This document shows positions 1 to 10,609 of a DNA stretch of 64,000 bases, one piece after another (the stretch's first letter is position 1; each line of letters opens with the position of its first letter). The notes beneath the pieces are model-generated. The model worked only from the letters and a program-made list of their open reading frames with translations, ran no database searches and was not told where the DNA came from. Source of the stretch: JAKZVK01 sp965248255 (GTDB taxonomy: Bacteria; Acidobacteriota; Terriglobia; Bryobacterales; UBA6623); the NCBI GenBank assembly GCA_965248255.1, contig CBDFIW010000004.1:62001-126000 (forward strand). The letters run 5' to 3'. A program made the translations under genes and the position numbers.

Positions 1-1149
1 AGTTGGTCGCGCAAGCCGAGACGACGGACGACTGCGAGCGCGTCGTTCTCGACATGGACTCCACCGAGAGCCCCGTCCATGGCCAACAAGAAGGCAGCGC
101 CTATAACGGCCATTTCGAGTCCATCTGCTACCACCCACTGTTGCTGTTCAACCAGCACGGCGATTGTCTGGCCGCCAAGCTGCGTCCCGGCAATGTGCAC
201 AGCGCTGACGACTGGGACGAGTTGCTGCTGCCGGAGATCGAGCGCCAACAGGCTGCGGGCAAACAGGTCACCTTCCGCGGCGATGCGGCCTTTGCTAAGC
301 CGGAGATTTATGAGTCTTCGGAGAAACGCGGAGTGCAGTACGCCATTCGCATTCCGGCCAACAAGAGCCTGGAATTGGAGATCGAAGACATCTTGTTTCG
401 CCCGCCGGGAAGGCCCTCCCGGAAGCCCTTGGTGCGCTACAAGAGTTTTCGCTATCAGGCGGAGAGTTGGTCGCAGGCGAGGCGGATCGTCGCCCAGGTC
501 GAACATCACCAGGGCGAGCTGTTCCCGCGGGTCGGATTCATCGTGACGAGCCTGCGCTTGCCAAGCCGCTCGGTGGTGCGCTTCTACAACAAGCGCGGCA
601 CGGCCGAGCAGTGGATCAAGGAAGGCAAACAGGCCACGCACTGGACGCGGCTGTCGTGCCATCGCTTCCGGGCCAACGAAGTGCGACTGCAACTCAGCGT
701 GCTGGCCTATAACCTGGGCAACTTGTGGCGGCGGCTGGGGCTGCCGCACAGGATCAAGAGCTGGTCGCTGACGAGCTTGCAGCAGCGGCTAATGAAGACC
801 GGCGGCCGTCTGGTCAAACATGCCCGCTACTACTGGTTGCTGTTGGCCCAGGGACATCTGAACCGGCGGCTGTTCGGTGACATGCTGAGCAGGATCTGGG
901 CGCTGCCTGTGCCCGGAGGGTAACGCGGCGAGCGCGGGGCAGCCGGAGCGGGGAGTTGCCGAGAGGCAAGGTCGGAGCGGTGTCGGCAGAGTGGCCGCTG
1001 GCGTTGCCGGAACGCCTTGACCGGACCCGATCTGAAGGCGGACCGGCGAAGAAAGCAGGATCGAACGTGAAAGCAGTGCGAAAACGTTGCACCGCAGCCG
1101 TGGCTCGCCTATGCTGTCAGTACCGGGATGGCCAAAACGGTAATCCTGG
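1..1149 (+). mobile_element. IS1380-family insertion sequence, copy 1 (left part outside window)
   Basis: The sequence from base 1 to 1149 is nearly identical, in inverse orientation, to the right part of the complete element at 35831-37432. Identity stops at 1149, where the terminal CCAGGATTACC (read on the minus strand) is followed by unrelated Roco coding sequence. The last ~225 bases of the element after the transposase stop are non-coding. The left end and its target duplication lie outside the window. Confidence 0.9.
3..923 (+). CDS. IS1380-family transposase, N-terminus outside window
   Basis: This is a DDE transposase of the IS1380 family. The visible 306 residues match residues 138-443 of the complete copy at 36057-37388; the first 137 residues are cut off by the window edge, so the apparent start codon is internal. 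The segment with LDMDSTESPVHGQQEG and the following YNGHFES is typical of the family's catalytic core. Near identity to the second copy indicates recent transposition, and nothing in the visible part is broken. Its element lies directly against a truncated Roco gene. Confidence 0.92.
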   Translation: MVAQAETTDDCERVVLDMDSTESPVHGQQEGSAYNGHFESICYHPLLLFNQHGDCLAAKLRPGNVHSADDWDELLLPEIERQQAAGKQVTFRGDAAFAKPEIYESSEKRGVQYAIRIPANKSLELEIEDILFRPPGRPSRKPLVRYKSFRYQAESWSQARRIVAQVEHHQGELFPRVGFIVTSLRLPSRSVVRFYNKRGTAEQWIKEGKQATHWTRLSCHRFRANEVRLQLSVLAYNLGNLWRRLGLPHRIKSWSLTSLQQRLMKTGGRLVKHARYYWLLLAQGHLNRRLFGDMLSRIWALPVPGG

Positions 1150-3465
1150 CTAGAGACTCTCCCACCCGAAATCGGGCGCCTGACCCAGCTCACCTCGCTT
1201 GACCTCCGCCACAACCACGTCACGGAGATACCGTCGAGGATCACCCAACTCATTCAGCTCACCTCGCTCAACCTCAGCTGGAACCAGCTCACGGAGGTGC
1301 CGGCGGCGATCTCCCAACTGAGCCGGCTCGCCTCGCTCGACCCCAGCTTCAACCGGCTCACGGACGTGCCGGCGGCGATCACCCAACTGACCCAACTCAC
1401 CTGGCTCAACCTCAGCAACAACCAGCTCACCGAGGTACCGGCGGCGATCACCCGACTGACCAACCTGGAGACGTTGGGTTTATTAGAACACAAATCGCTC
1501 GACATCCCGCCCGAGATTGTCAACAAACCCCACGACGCGCCGGCCATCCTTCGCTACATCGAGCAGATTGCGGGGGAGGAACCGAAACGGCCGCTCAACG
1601 AAGCGAAGGTGCTGCTCGTCGGGGAAGGACGGGTGGGCAAGACGTCCCTCGTCAACATGCTGCTCGAAGGCCGCGCCGACCCGCACGAATCGCAGACCGA
1701 AGGAATCGACATTCGCCGCTGGCCGCTCGCGCTCGGTGACGAGACGGTGCAGCTTAACGTTTGGGATTTCGGCGGGCAGGAGATCATGCACGCGACGCAC
1801 CAGTTCTTCTTGACCCGGCGGAGTCTCTATCTGCTAGTGCTCAACGCTCGGGAAGGAGAGACGCGAGGGAGGCTCGACTATTGGCTCAAGATCATCGGGA
1901 GCTTTGGCGGCGACTCGCCGGTGATTGTCGTTACCAATTGGAGCGACGAGAACCGCCTGCAGTTGAACCGGCGCGACTTGCAGGACAAATACCCCGGGCG
2001 CATCCGCGCGTTCGTCGACACGTCGTGCATGGCGCCGCTCAAGGGGGAAAGCGGCCACGGTATCGATGATCTGAAAAAGCACATCGCGACGGAAATATCC
2101 GCGCTTGAGCATCTTCGTAACCCGCTGCTGGCACGCTGGTTCGAGGTGAAGAGACAGCTCGAGGAGATGGAGGAGAACTACATCCCGGAGAGTAAATACA
2201 CCGCGATGTGCGAGGGCCAGGGGGTCACGGACGAGCGCGACCGGGCCCTGTTGCTGGGCTACCTGAACGACTTGGGCGTCGTCTTGACCTTCAAGGACGA
2301 CCGGCGGCTGCGGGATACGAACATCCTCAACCCCGAGTGGGTGACCCAGGGGATTTACAAGATCCTCAATTCGAATGAGCTGTTTCAAAGTAAGGGTGTG
2401 CTGCGAGCCACGGCACTGAGCCACATTCTGGACCGCGGCGAATACCCGCCCGACAAGCACGAGTTCTTGATCGGGATGATGCGCAAGTTCGAGCTGTGCT
2501 TTGCCTTCGAGGGGCGCGAGGACACGTATTTGATTCCGGACCTGCTGCCCAAAGAGCAGCCCGCCTTGAACTGGGACGAGGAGACGGCGCTCGGCTGGGA
2601 GTACCACTACGACGTGTTGCCGGGCAGCGTGATTTCACGGTTTATCGTCCGTACCAGCCATCTGCTGCCGAAGGAGCAGTTGGCGTACTGGCGCAGCGGT
2701 GTGGTGCTCGACATCGAAGGCAACAAGGCCCGCGTCAAGGCGGACAGCGAGGCGCGGAAGGCCACCGTCTCCATCCTGGGCCGAGAACCCGGTCGCCACC
2801 GCGCCCTGGCGGTGATTCGCGACCATTTCGCCCACATTCACGACACGATTCCCGGGATCGTGGTGGAGGAGAAGGTGCCGGTCCCGAACCAGACGTGCAA
2901 GCCGGTGGATTATCAACACCTGCTGGACATGCGTAAGCAGGGCATTGAGAAGTTTCTTCCTCCCGGAGGTGCAGAGCAAGTCAGTGTGGCGTGGCTGTTG
3001 GAGGGGATTGAAGAGCACCGGGCCGGGAGAGGGGAGTTTGACGATCGAGAGCCCGGGCCTCCGCTGCGGCGGAGAGCGGAGGCGGCTGTTGTGTCGCCTG
3101 GGGGAGCGGGTGCGGCGGCTGCCGTAGCACCGGCGCGCGACGTGAAGCAGGCGTTTGTAGCCGAGGTTCCGCCAGCACCAGCAGCCGGCGGTTCCTGGGG
3201 GACGCGGTGGTTTGTTCTGACGGCGTACCTGGTGGTTCTGGGAAGTTTGGTTGTCGCGAAGCAATACCTCGACTGGTGGGAGTTGCCGGTCATTTTGATC
3301 GCGGCGGTTTTGCTCGTCGTTGTGGTTTTCGCAGTTCTATTGACGTACGACGATAAGTTCAAGGGCGAAAGCACAGCCGAGTTGATGAAAGAGGCGCTGG
3401 GGAGGCTGGTGCTTTTGCGCGGGGGCTCAAACCGGTCACAGGAAACCGAGGACTCCGACTCGTAG
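1150..3465 (+). pseudogene. LRR-Roc-COR (Roco) GTPase, 5' end lost at IS1380
   Basis: An open frame runs straight from the IS end, with an in-frame TAA inside the IS at 1141. It encodes about 4.5 leucine-rich repeats of 23 residues (unit like LTQLTSLDLRHNHVTEIP), then a Roc GTPase domain with P-loop GEGRVGKTS (about residue 158 of the visible protein), DFGGQE (about 206) and a G4-like TNWSDE (about 262). A COR domain follows, then a proline/alanine-rich linker and two transmembrane helices near the C-terminus (about 687-738). Roco proteins are GTP-regulated dimeric switches; the membrane anchor suggests signalling at the inner membrane. The original start and first repeats are missing, so 771 residues remain and normal expression is unlikely. 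An internal ATG at 1297 could give a shorter product. Confidence 0.85.
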
Positions 3466-4180
3466 CGTGTTGCGCCGAGCGTCTGAGGATGTATCGCCCC
3501 TTTCAGGGCTTCTGACCATCTCGGTTTTCTCACCACGATTGAAACCGTGGGCCTGGAGTTTGGACATATCGCAAGCGGCGGCGGCATGGCCCACGGCTTC
3601 GAGCCGTGGGTGTAGGCTTGTGTCGTCCTTCCAGGGCTCCTCGTGTTCCGTCATCTCCTTCTGGGCAGACGGCCCGTCAGGGTCGAACAATCATAGCCCA
3701 CGGATTCATCCGTGGGTCTCGAAAAACGCCTACCCCTTAACTCGTCTCCCCCGTTGCTGTTTCTCCTTGCCCGCGGTCGAACGACCGCGGGCAAGGAGAA
3801 ACAGCAACGGGCCTGTGGCGGCGCCTTCGCCCGACACCCATGGATGAATCCATGGGCTATGATTGTGGTGCCCGATGCACGGGCGCTCACGGTCCTGTCG
3901 CGGTGTCTTCGGCCTATCCTTACCGCGACATAGTGAACAGTGAGCTATGTTCTCTGGCCCCGCCGGGGCCATAACCAGCACAGATCCACGCCCCTTCACG
4001 CGCAAAATTTTTGTTCGGCAAATGTCCGAACTCCAGACCCACGGTTGAACCTGTGGGCTATGATCTCTCAGCCTTCACCGAGGCGATCTGACTAGCTCGG
4101 CGCTTTCACGCGCGGTTCAAACGGCGGGCTTTGACCTCTGGCCTCGCTGCGGCCGGGACACCCCGCGTTTGCCGCCCGAA
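3466..4180. repeat. Intergenic hairpin-repeat cluster
   Basis: No credible gene is visible in these 715 bases. They hold a hairpin with a TTTCA loop at 3496-3509, two hairpins carrying CCCACGG or CCATGG stems joined by GGGCTATGATTGT, a perfect 60-bp palindrome, and a further CCCACGG-type hairpin near 4040-4058. The reading frames that cross the cluster have repeat-like low-complexity translations and are not reported as genes. The cluster separates the Roco gene from a convergent gene. Confidence 0.75.
3697..3857. repeat. Three-hairpin palindromic element, copy 1
   Basis: The left hairpin CCCACGGATTCATCCGTGGG lies at 3697-3716. A perfect inverted repeat at 3751-3810 has 29-base arms and a 2-base centre. 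The right hairpin CCCATGGATGAATCCATGGG lies at 3838-3857. The same three-part layout occurs inverted at 39798-39951 and, interrupted by an IS, at 24528-26287. There is no coding capacity. Confidence 0.85.
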
Positions 4181-5041
4181 CTACTCAGGCGGTATGTCGC
4201 CAAATGCAGGCAACGTCACAAAGGCGCCCTGGCCCTGGTCATCGGCGGTGAAGCCGACGCCGCCCAGTGTCGTGTCGGTGCCGAAGACTTCCAAGATGCC
4301 TTCGAGGCCCGCTGTGCAGGGCAGGAAGTCCTGCGTGAGGAACGGCAAGTGCTCCCCGGCGTTGAAGAAGCGGCCCTGCTCGCACAGCACATCGCCGTTG
4401 AAGTCGCGCGCGAAAATGTCGACCTGTTGCGCCGTCAGCGATACGAGGGCAAGGGAGGACCGCACGTCATCCACGTTGTCGAACGGAACGAACAGGCGAT
4501 CGTGCAGACGTGTCGTCTGCGGTACACTCGCCTGGAACAAACGGCTGCCCGGGACCAGGTTGTTGTAGGTGGCGATCACGGCAATGGAGTCCAGAGGGTC
4601 GCTTTCGACGATGGCATAGCCCATCTGAACCGGTTCGTCGAAGGGCCAGGTATCGCCGAAGCGGATGGCGCGGCCGGGGATCGTGTCGGCGATCCCCACG
4701 AAGTCACCCACGCTGACCCCATCGTCGAGTAGACCCGGAAGAGGCAAGGGGTCACCGTTGGCGTCGAAATAGGAGATGAAGACGTCGGCCGGGAAGTCGG
4801 TGATGTTCATGATCCGGAAGATGGTGAAGAAGATGTGGCCGCCATCGAGTTCTCCATTTGCGATCTGAGGGACGAGGTCGTCGCCGGGACGCACGAAGGC
4901 TTTCACGCGTGCCTTTGGCGAGCCCACAGGGATTCGCTTGGCCAACGCTTCCGAGGGGAACCTGCGAAAGTTCGCCGCGGTCGGTGCTTGCGCAGCGAGT
5001 ACAACGGGAACCAGTAGCAACACAAGTGCTCGGATCTGCAT
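4181..5041 (-). CDS. Secreted protein of unknown function
   Basis: The 286-residue product starts with a clear Sec signal peptide (MQIRALVLLLVPVVLAAQA), so it is exported. The mature part is rich in beta-type sequence and contains two cysteines near the C-terminus (VLCEQG and LPCTAGL), possibly a disulfide. I do not recognise a catalytic motif. Proteins of this general look are common and uncharacterised in Acidobacteriota, but that is recollection and not a search. The gene stands alone between two repeat-rich intergenic regions. The start is supported by the placement of the signal peptide. Confidence 0.7.
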   Translation of the reverse strand: MQIRALVLLLVPVVLAAQAPTAANFRRFPSEALAKRIPVGSPKARVKAFVRPGDDLVPQIANGELDGGHIFFTIFRIMNITDFPADVFISYFDANGDPLPLPGLLDDGVSVGDFVGIADTIPGRAIRFGDTWPFDEPVQMGYAIVESDPLDSIAVIATYNNLVPGSRLFQASVPQTTRLHDRLFVPFDNVDDVRSSLALVSLTAQQVDIFARDFNGDVLCEQGRFFNAGEHLPFLTQDFLPCTAGLEGILEVFGTDTTLGGVGFTADDQGQGAFVTLPAFGDIPPE

Positions 5042-5727
<686 letters not shown>

Positions 5728-5775
5728 GGCGATTATCCCCTTGACAAATGATGGCTCCTGTGGCATACTACAAGC

Positions 5776-6690
5776 ATGGAACGAACCAAGGCCCGTAAAC
5801 CCAACAAAACACAGCCCTCTATCTTCGAGATCATGAGCCAGTTCGGGACCGAGCGGGCCTGTATCCAGCACTTTGAGCGTATCCGTTGGCCTCAAGGTCC
5901 CAGGTGCCCCCGCTGTAAGGGTGACCGCATCTCGATCTTCGATACCAAGGGCAAGACCGGCAAGGACCGGCACATCTACGAGTGCATGCCTTGCAACTAC
6001 CAGTTCACCGTGACTGTCGGGACTATCTTCCATGACTCCCATTTGCCGTTGACCAAATGGTTCCTGGCCATCTACATGATCTGCTCGGCCCGCAAGGGTG
6101 TTGCGGCCAAACAGCTTCAGCGAGAGCTTTCTGTCACCTATAAGACTGCCTGGTACATGAGTCATCGTATTCGCCTTGCTATGCAGGAAGACCCCCAGTT
6201 CTGCCAGAAGTTCTCCGGGACCGTCCAAGTTGACGAGACTTACATAGGTGGCAAAGGATCAGGGAAACGCGGGCGCGGAGCCGCCAATAAAGTTCCAGTA
6301 GTAGCGATCCGAGAGCAGACATCAGGCACCATCCGTATGCAGGCCGTCCAGAACGTCAAGGCTACTGTACTCAAGGACTTCATCCGTAAGCACGCTGAGC
6401 CTGGAACTGTTGTAGAGACTGACCGTTTCCGGTCCTATGGCTGGCTCGATTCGTCCGAGTTCGCCCATCACACTGTAGATCACCGATTCCGGTATGTGGA
6501 CCCCATGACTGGAGCCAGCACTAACGGGGTCGAGAACGTCTGGAGCCTGTTCAAGCGGGGTATTATGGGCGTGTTCCATCGTGTCTCCGAGAAGTACTTG
6601 CCTCTCTACCTCAACGAGTTCGAGTTCCGTTTTAACCATCGTGATGACTTCAACATGATGGACCGGGTGCTTACCACGAGCTTCTATTGA
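5776..6690 (+). CDS. IS1595-family transposase (ISXO2-like)
   Basis: This 304-residue transposase has an N-terminal zinc ribbon (CPRCKG and CMPCNY, about residues 43-75) and an ISXO2-like DDE domain with VDETYIGG, ETDRFRSY and NGVENVWSLFKR as likely catalytic blocks. It belongs to the outer element 5728-10787. Its native stop was TAA. An IS630 copy inserted at the TA of that codon, so the frame now reads one extra Tyr and stops at TGA inside the IS inverted repeat. The protein is essentially unchanged, but its 3' flank and the link to the right inverted repeat are disrupted. Confidence 0.92.
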   Translation: MERTKARKPNKTQPSIFEIMSQFGTERACIQHFERIRWPQGPRCPRCKGDRISIFDTKGKTGKDRHIYECMPCNYQFTVTVGTIFHDSHLPLTKWFLAIYMICSARKGVAAKQLQRELSVTYKTAWYMSHRIRLAMQEDPQFCQKFSGTVQVDETYIGGKGSGKRGRGAANKVPVVAIREQTSGTIRMQAVQNVKATVLKDFIRKHAEPGTVVETDRFRSYGWLDSSEFAHHTVDHRFRYVDPMTGASTNGVENVWSLFKRGIMGVFHRVSEKYLPLYLNEFEFRFNHRDDFNMMDRVLTTSFY

Positions 6691-7780
6691 CTCCCGCATA
6701 ATATAGAGTCAGTCAAAACAAAGAGAAGACTGTTTCCAGAAGGCCGTGATCAAACGCGGTTTGCGGTACATGCGGCGGAGTGCCTTGCGGGCCCGCTCGT
6801 TCAGCTCGCCGTAGTCTTTCGGACAGACGTTCGGCAACTCGTGCTGCTTCCAGTAAGCCCAGATGTATTCCACCGGATTCAACTCCGGCGCATAGGGTGG
6901 CAAGTACTCGGTTGCGATGTGGCCTTCGGAGAGTTCGATGAACTCTTGCACCAGGCGGCTACGGTGCGCCGGCAGCCGATCCCAGACGATCAGCAGCGGG
7001 CGATCGATATGACGTACCAACGCCTTGAGAAAGTCGGTCACTTGCTCTTTGCCGATCGCACCGGGATAGAGCCGGAAGTAGAAGTTACGCAGCGTCAGCC
7101 CCGCCGAGACGGAAAGCTTCTCCCAGTTGAAGTTAAACTGCAGCACCGGTGTTTGGCCACGTGGCGCCCAGGTGCGGCAGCGATGCGGCTTCTGACTCAA
7201 TCCGCTTTCGTCGATGAAGACGAGCGTACGGCCTTCGTTTTGGGCTTTTTTTTAATGCGCTTCCAGGTCTTGCGCTTCCAGGTGCGGATCCGCTCTTCGT
7301 TGCGCTCGCGCGCCTTTCCGGCCGGGCGTTGCGGGCTCCAGTCGAGCGCTCGCAGGATCTTCCAGGCGTGGCCTGCGTGGTATGCGACCCCGAACTCGTC
7401 TCCGATCAGCCGAGCCACCCGCGGACAGCTCCACAGGGGCGCTGGGAAGCCGTGGGCTTCCGGGCCTTCCAGCAGCAGCGACGTCAGGCGTTCGCGTTGT
7501 GCGGCATCGAGGAGCGGCTTGCGTCCGGCGCGCCCGGCCTGGCGGAGTCCGGCCGCACCCTGCTCGCGGTATTGCCGCCGCCACTCACTGACGGTTTGGC
7601 GAGCGACGTTCAGCCGTCTCGCCGTCTCGGACTGATTGTGGCCTTGGTGGAGCAGCCGCATCGCTTCGAAACGGCGCTTCTCCAGCGCCTTGAAATCCCG
7701 CTTCACACCTTTGGGGTTGCCCATACATATATAGATGCTCCACACTGTCAAAAAGTGTCATAATAATTTGCGGGATTCAA
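6687..7780 (-). mobile_element. IS630-family element, copy A
   Basis: The element is 1094 bp with imperfect inverted repeats starting TTGACTCCCGC and TTGAATCCCGC. TA is duplicated at 6685-6686 and 7781-7782. It is nearly identical to the copies at 8175-9268 and 53739-54832. Its insertion point is the TA of the TAA stop of the preceding transposase gene. Confidence 0.93.
6709..7724 (-). CDS. IS630-family transposase, copy A (two frames, -1 frameshift)
   Basis: The transposase is in two overlapping frames. OrfA (7724 to 7197) starts MGNPKGVKR and carries the helix-turn-helix (ETARRLNVARQTVSEWRRQY). OrfB (to 6709) carries the catalytic part. A run of eight A in the coding strand (7246-7253) lets a -1 slip join them, giving KKAQNEGRTLVFIDESGLS, which supplies the first catalytic Asp. 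VWDRLPAH and PELNPVEYIW supply the second Asp and the Glu. The fused protein is about 338 residues, normal for IS630. The same run is present in all three copies, which argues for programmed frameshifting and against decay. Confidence 0.88.
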
Positions 7781-8174
7781 TAAGACTTCCGCTCTGCAAT
7801 TCCAAAAACCTGACAGGCCAACCTAAAAAAACGGTTCCCCAAGTGTTGAATATTTTTTACCAACAACGTCCGTACATTGCATTAGGGAAAACAGTGATTC
7901 CCGCCCTACACGTCGCCCTCTAGTCACATAGTCAGTCAGATGTTTTGCATGCTCATACGCTATGAAGTCACACGTCTGAAGTGCGGCAGAGAACCATTTA
8001 TTTCCTCTCTCGTCTACTTTCTTTTTTTCAAGAAAAATTGGGTCGGCGGAAAGGTTTAGCTTCAAAAAATTTAAGAATGGCTCAAGTTGTCCTTGGTCTG
8101 TGTCACCCTTCTCGAAAACAAACAGACAGGGATCGTGTGGGTGGACTTTCTTCATCCATCCCTCAATTTGGTTA

Positions 8175-9268
8175 TTGAATCCCGCAAATTATTATGACAC
8201 TTTTTGACAGTGTGGAGCATCTATATATATATGGGCAACCCCAAAGGTGTGAAGCGGGATTTCAAGGCGCTGGAGAAGCGCCGTTTCGAAGCGATGCGGC
8301 TGCTCCACCAAGGCCACAATCAGTCCGAGACGGCGAGACGGCTGAACGTCGCTCGCCAAACCGTCAGTGAGTGGCGGCGGCAATACCGCGAGCAGGGTGC
8401 GGCCGGACTCCGCCAGGCCGGGCGCGCCGGACGCAAGCCGCTCCTCGATGCCGCACAACGCGAACGCCTGACGTCGCTGCTGCTGGAAGGCCCGGAAGCC
8501 CACGGCTTCCCAGCGCCCCTGTGGAGCTGTCCGCGGGTGGCTCGGCTGACCGGAGACGAGTTCGGGGTCGCATACCACGCAGGCCACACCTGGAAGATCC
8601 TGCGAGCGCTCGACTGGAGCCCGCAACGCCCGGCCGGAAAGGCGCGCGAGCGCAACGAAGAGCGGATCCGCACCTGGAAGCGCAAGACCTGGAAGCGCAT
8701 TAAAAAAAAGCCCAAAACGAAGGCCGTACGCTCGTCTTCATCGACGAAAGCGGATTGAGTCAGAAGCCGCATCGCTGCCGCACCTGGGCGCCACGTGGCC
8801 AAACACCGGTGCTGCAGTTTAACTTCAACTGGGAGAAGCTTTCCGTCTCGGCGGGGCTGACGCTGCGTAACTTCTACTTCCGGCTCTATCCCGGTGCGAT
8901 CGGCAAAGAGCAAGTGACCGACTTTCTCAAGGCGTTGGTACGTCATATCGATCGCCCGCTGCTGATCGTCTGGGATCGGCTGCCGGCGCACCGTAGCCGC
9001 CTGGTACAAGAGTTCATCGAACTCTCCGAAGGCCACATCGCAACCGAGTACTTGCCACCCTATGCGCCGGAGTTGAATCCGGTGGAATACATCTGGGCTT
9101 ACTGGAAGCAGCACGAGTTGCCGAACGTCTGTCCGAAAGACTACGGCGAGCTGAACGAGCGGGCCCGCAAGGCACTCCGCCGCATGTACCGCAAACCGCG
9201 TTTGATCACGGCCTTCTGGAAACAGTCTTCTCTTTGTTTTGACTGACTCTATATTATGCGGGAGTCAA
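8175..9268 (+). mobile_element. IS630-family element, copy B
   Basis: The element is 1094 bp with terminal TTGAATCCCGC and, at the other end, the complement of TTGACTCCCGC. TA is duplicated at 8173-8174 and 9269-9270. It lies inside the DUF3800 gene and in inverse orientation to copy A, from which it is separated by only ~390 bp. Confidence 0.93.
8231..9246 (+). CDS. IS630-family transposase, copy B (two frames, -1 frameshift)
   Basis: OrfA runs 8231-8758 and orfB continues to 9246. The A8 run at 8702-8709 is the likely -1 slippage site that joins them. It differs from copy A by only a few residues (for example Thr for Ile in RLTGDEF, and HTWK for HAWK), so the copies are recent. HTH and DDE blocks are all present. 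Together with inverted copy A it could act as a composite end pair around the DUF3800 3' part, but there is no evidence that it does. Confidence 0.88.
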
Positions 9269-9580
9269 TAATCACATCGTAACCGGCTAGGGGATAGGGT
9301 CTGACAAATTCGCTAAGCTCATGCGTGGAATCAACCAAACGATACTCCAGCAGGTCAATACTCTGGGAGGCATCTATCTCGGTATACTTCCCGATCAATC
9401 CTGATAGGCGGCTAAGGAAGTTAATACGTCTAGGCTCATCTCCTTTCCAGTCAGAAAACTCATTCACGGAGTGAGCAAAATCTTTCATATGAAAGCAGGT
9501 CACGGACTCCGATTGTAAAACTTCATTCCACTGCTCCTCTAGACAGTCCCATTTCTCTTCTGTCGAAGCATATCCAGCTA

Positions 9581-10609
9581 ACTGGGGTATTTACTTGACT
9601 CAGGTGACCCCTACATCTTGTGGTCGACAGAAGCAGCATTTTCAGTGCCGCCGATGATGGACTTGTATGGCACGGGGTCGATGGCGACCGCCTGTTGCAC
9701 AAGTCGATAGAAGAGCTTCCCTCGGCTGCGAGAGTTGCGTCGATTAAAGCGGAAGGTAAACTCGTCCAGGTAGTAGTCCAGATGCTCGGGGTTGACGGCC
9801 CCCTGATGCGTCCCCAGCAGCCAACGCTTCAAAAGCGACGCCACGCGGTGCACTCGGGGCAGCAGCTTCGAGGCCGACTCCGGCCCCTCATCGAGGAACG
9901 TTACTTCGTGCCGGTAGCCGCGCTTCTGTAGCGGCTCATAGCCCAGCCAGCCGTCGGTATGAACCGTGCTGCCCCGTTCAATCGCTTCTTCGGCAAAGGG
10001 CATCAAGCTTTCTGCGCTCGCATCCCGGACTCTGCGCATCCGAAGCCGTCCCGTTCCCCTGCCGTCCTCCTGGGCGGCGATGGCAATCAACGATTTGGTA
10101 TAGGTCTGGCGACCGCGCACGCCCTCTTCTGGGCTGCCCCAGTACGTCTCGTCCACCTCCACACGGCCGCTGAGGCGGTCGCGACCGGGGCGCACCATGG
10201 CGCGGCGCAACTTGTGCAGCCAGCTCCAGGCCGTCTTGTAGCTGCCCAGCCCCAAGACTCGCTGCAGCCCCAGGGCACTCACTCCGTTTTTCTGACTGGT
10301 CACCCACCAGATGGCTCGCAACCACAGCCGCAGGGGCTGACGAGTGTCCTGGAACACCGTGCCAGCGGTGACCGAGGTCTGCCGACCGCAGCCCGAGCAC
10401 TCCCACAGCCCTTGCCGGACCGGCCAAGCCGCGCCGTGTCCGCAGCGCGGACAGCGGAATCCTTCCGGCCAGCGCAGCTGGAACAGATAATCCCGACAAG
10501 CCTCCTCCGTCGCAAAGCGGGCCTCGAACTCAGCCAAGTTCCGCGGATAGTCCTCCATCGCACCGCATACTACATCTTGGGGCTACCTGAGTCAAGTAAA
10601 TACCCCATT
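9581..10609 (-). mobile_element. IS1595-family element of a second type, copy 1
   Basis: The element is 1029 bp with inverted repeats starting ACTGGGGTATTTACTTGACT and AATGGGGTATTTACTTGACT. The 8-bp duplication TCCAGCTA is at 9573-9580 and 10610-10617. It is inserted in the DUF3800 gene. An identical-length copy lies at 56550-57578. Confidence 0.94.
9611..10558 (-). CDS. IS1595-family transposase, second type, copy 1
   Basis: This 315-residue transposase has a zinc ribbon (CPRCGHG, then CSGCGRQ, about residues 38-60) and an ISXO2-like domain with VEVDETYWG, VHTDGWLGY and a C-terminal YYLDEFTFRFNRR. It is clearly different in sequence from the IS1595 transposase at 5776-6690. The copy at 56580-57527 differs by about one residue (Leu for Ser in VASLLKRW). 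It is the only gene of its 1029-bp element. Confidence 0.92.
   Translation of the reverse strand: MEDYPRNLAEFEARFATEEACRDYLFQLRWPEGFRCPRCGHGAAWPVRQGLWECSGCGRQTSVTAGTVFQDTRQPLRLWLRAIWWVTSQKNGVSALGLQRVLGLGSYKTAWSWLHKLRRAMVRPGRDRLSGRVEVDETYWGSPEEGVRGRQTYTKSLIAIAAQEDGRGTGRLRMRRVRDASAESLMPFAEEAIERGSTVHTDGWLGYEPLQKRGYRHEVTFLDEGPESASKLLPRVHRVASLLKRWLLGTHQGAVNPEHLDYYLDEFTFRFNRRNSRSRGKLFYRLVQQAVAIDPVPYKSIIGGTENAASVDHKM

Noticed and set aside
3467..3847. Long plus-strand frame in the repeat cluster after the Roco gene
   Set aside because: It is a translation of hairpin repeats with no start context and no family resemblance; the same repeats give other peptides elsewhere.
3466..4180. CRISPR array suggested by repeated CCCATGG-type units
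   Set aside because: Units are palindromic, irregularly spaced and few; there are no unique spacers of equal length and no cas genes.
6841..7635. 264-codon frame antisense to the IS630 transposase
   Set aside because: It repeats in all three IS630 copies as the shadow of the two transposase frames.
6687..9268. Composite transposon formed by inverted IS630 copies A and B
   Set aside because: Each copy has its own TA duplication and sits in a different gene of the outer element; the segment between them has no cargo of its own, so independent insertions explain it better.
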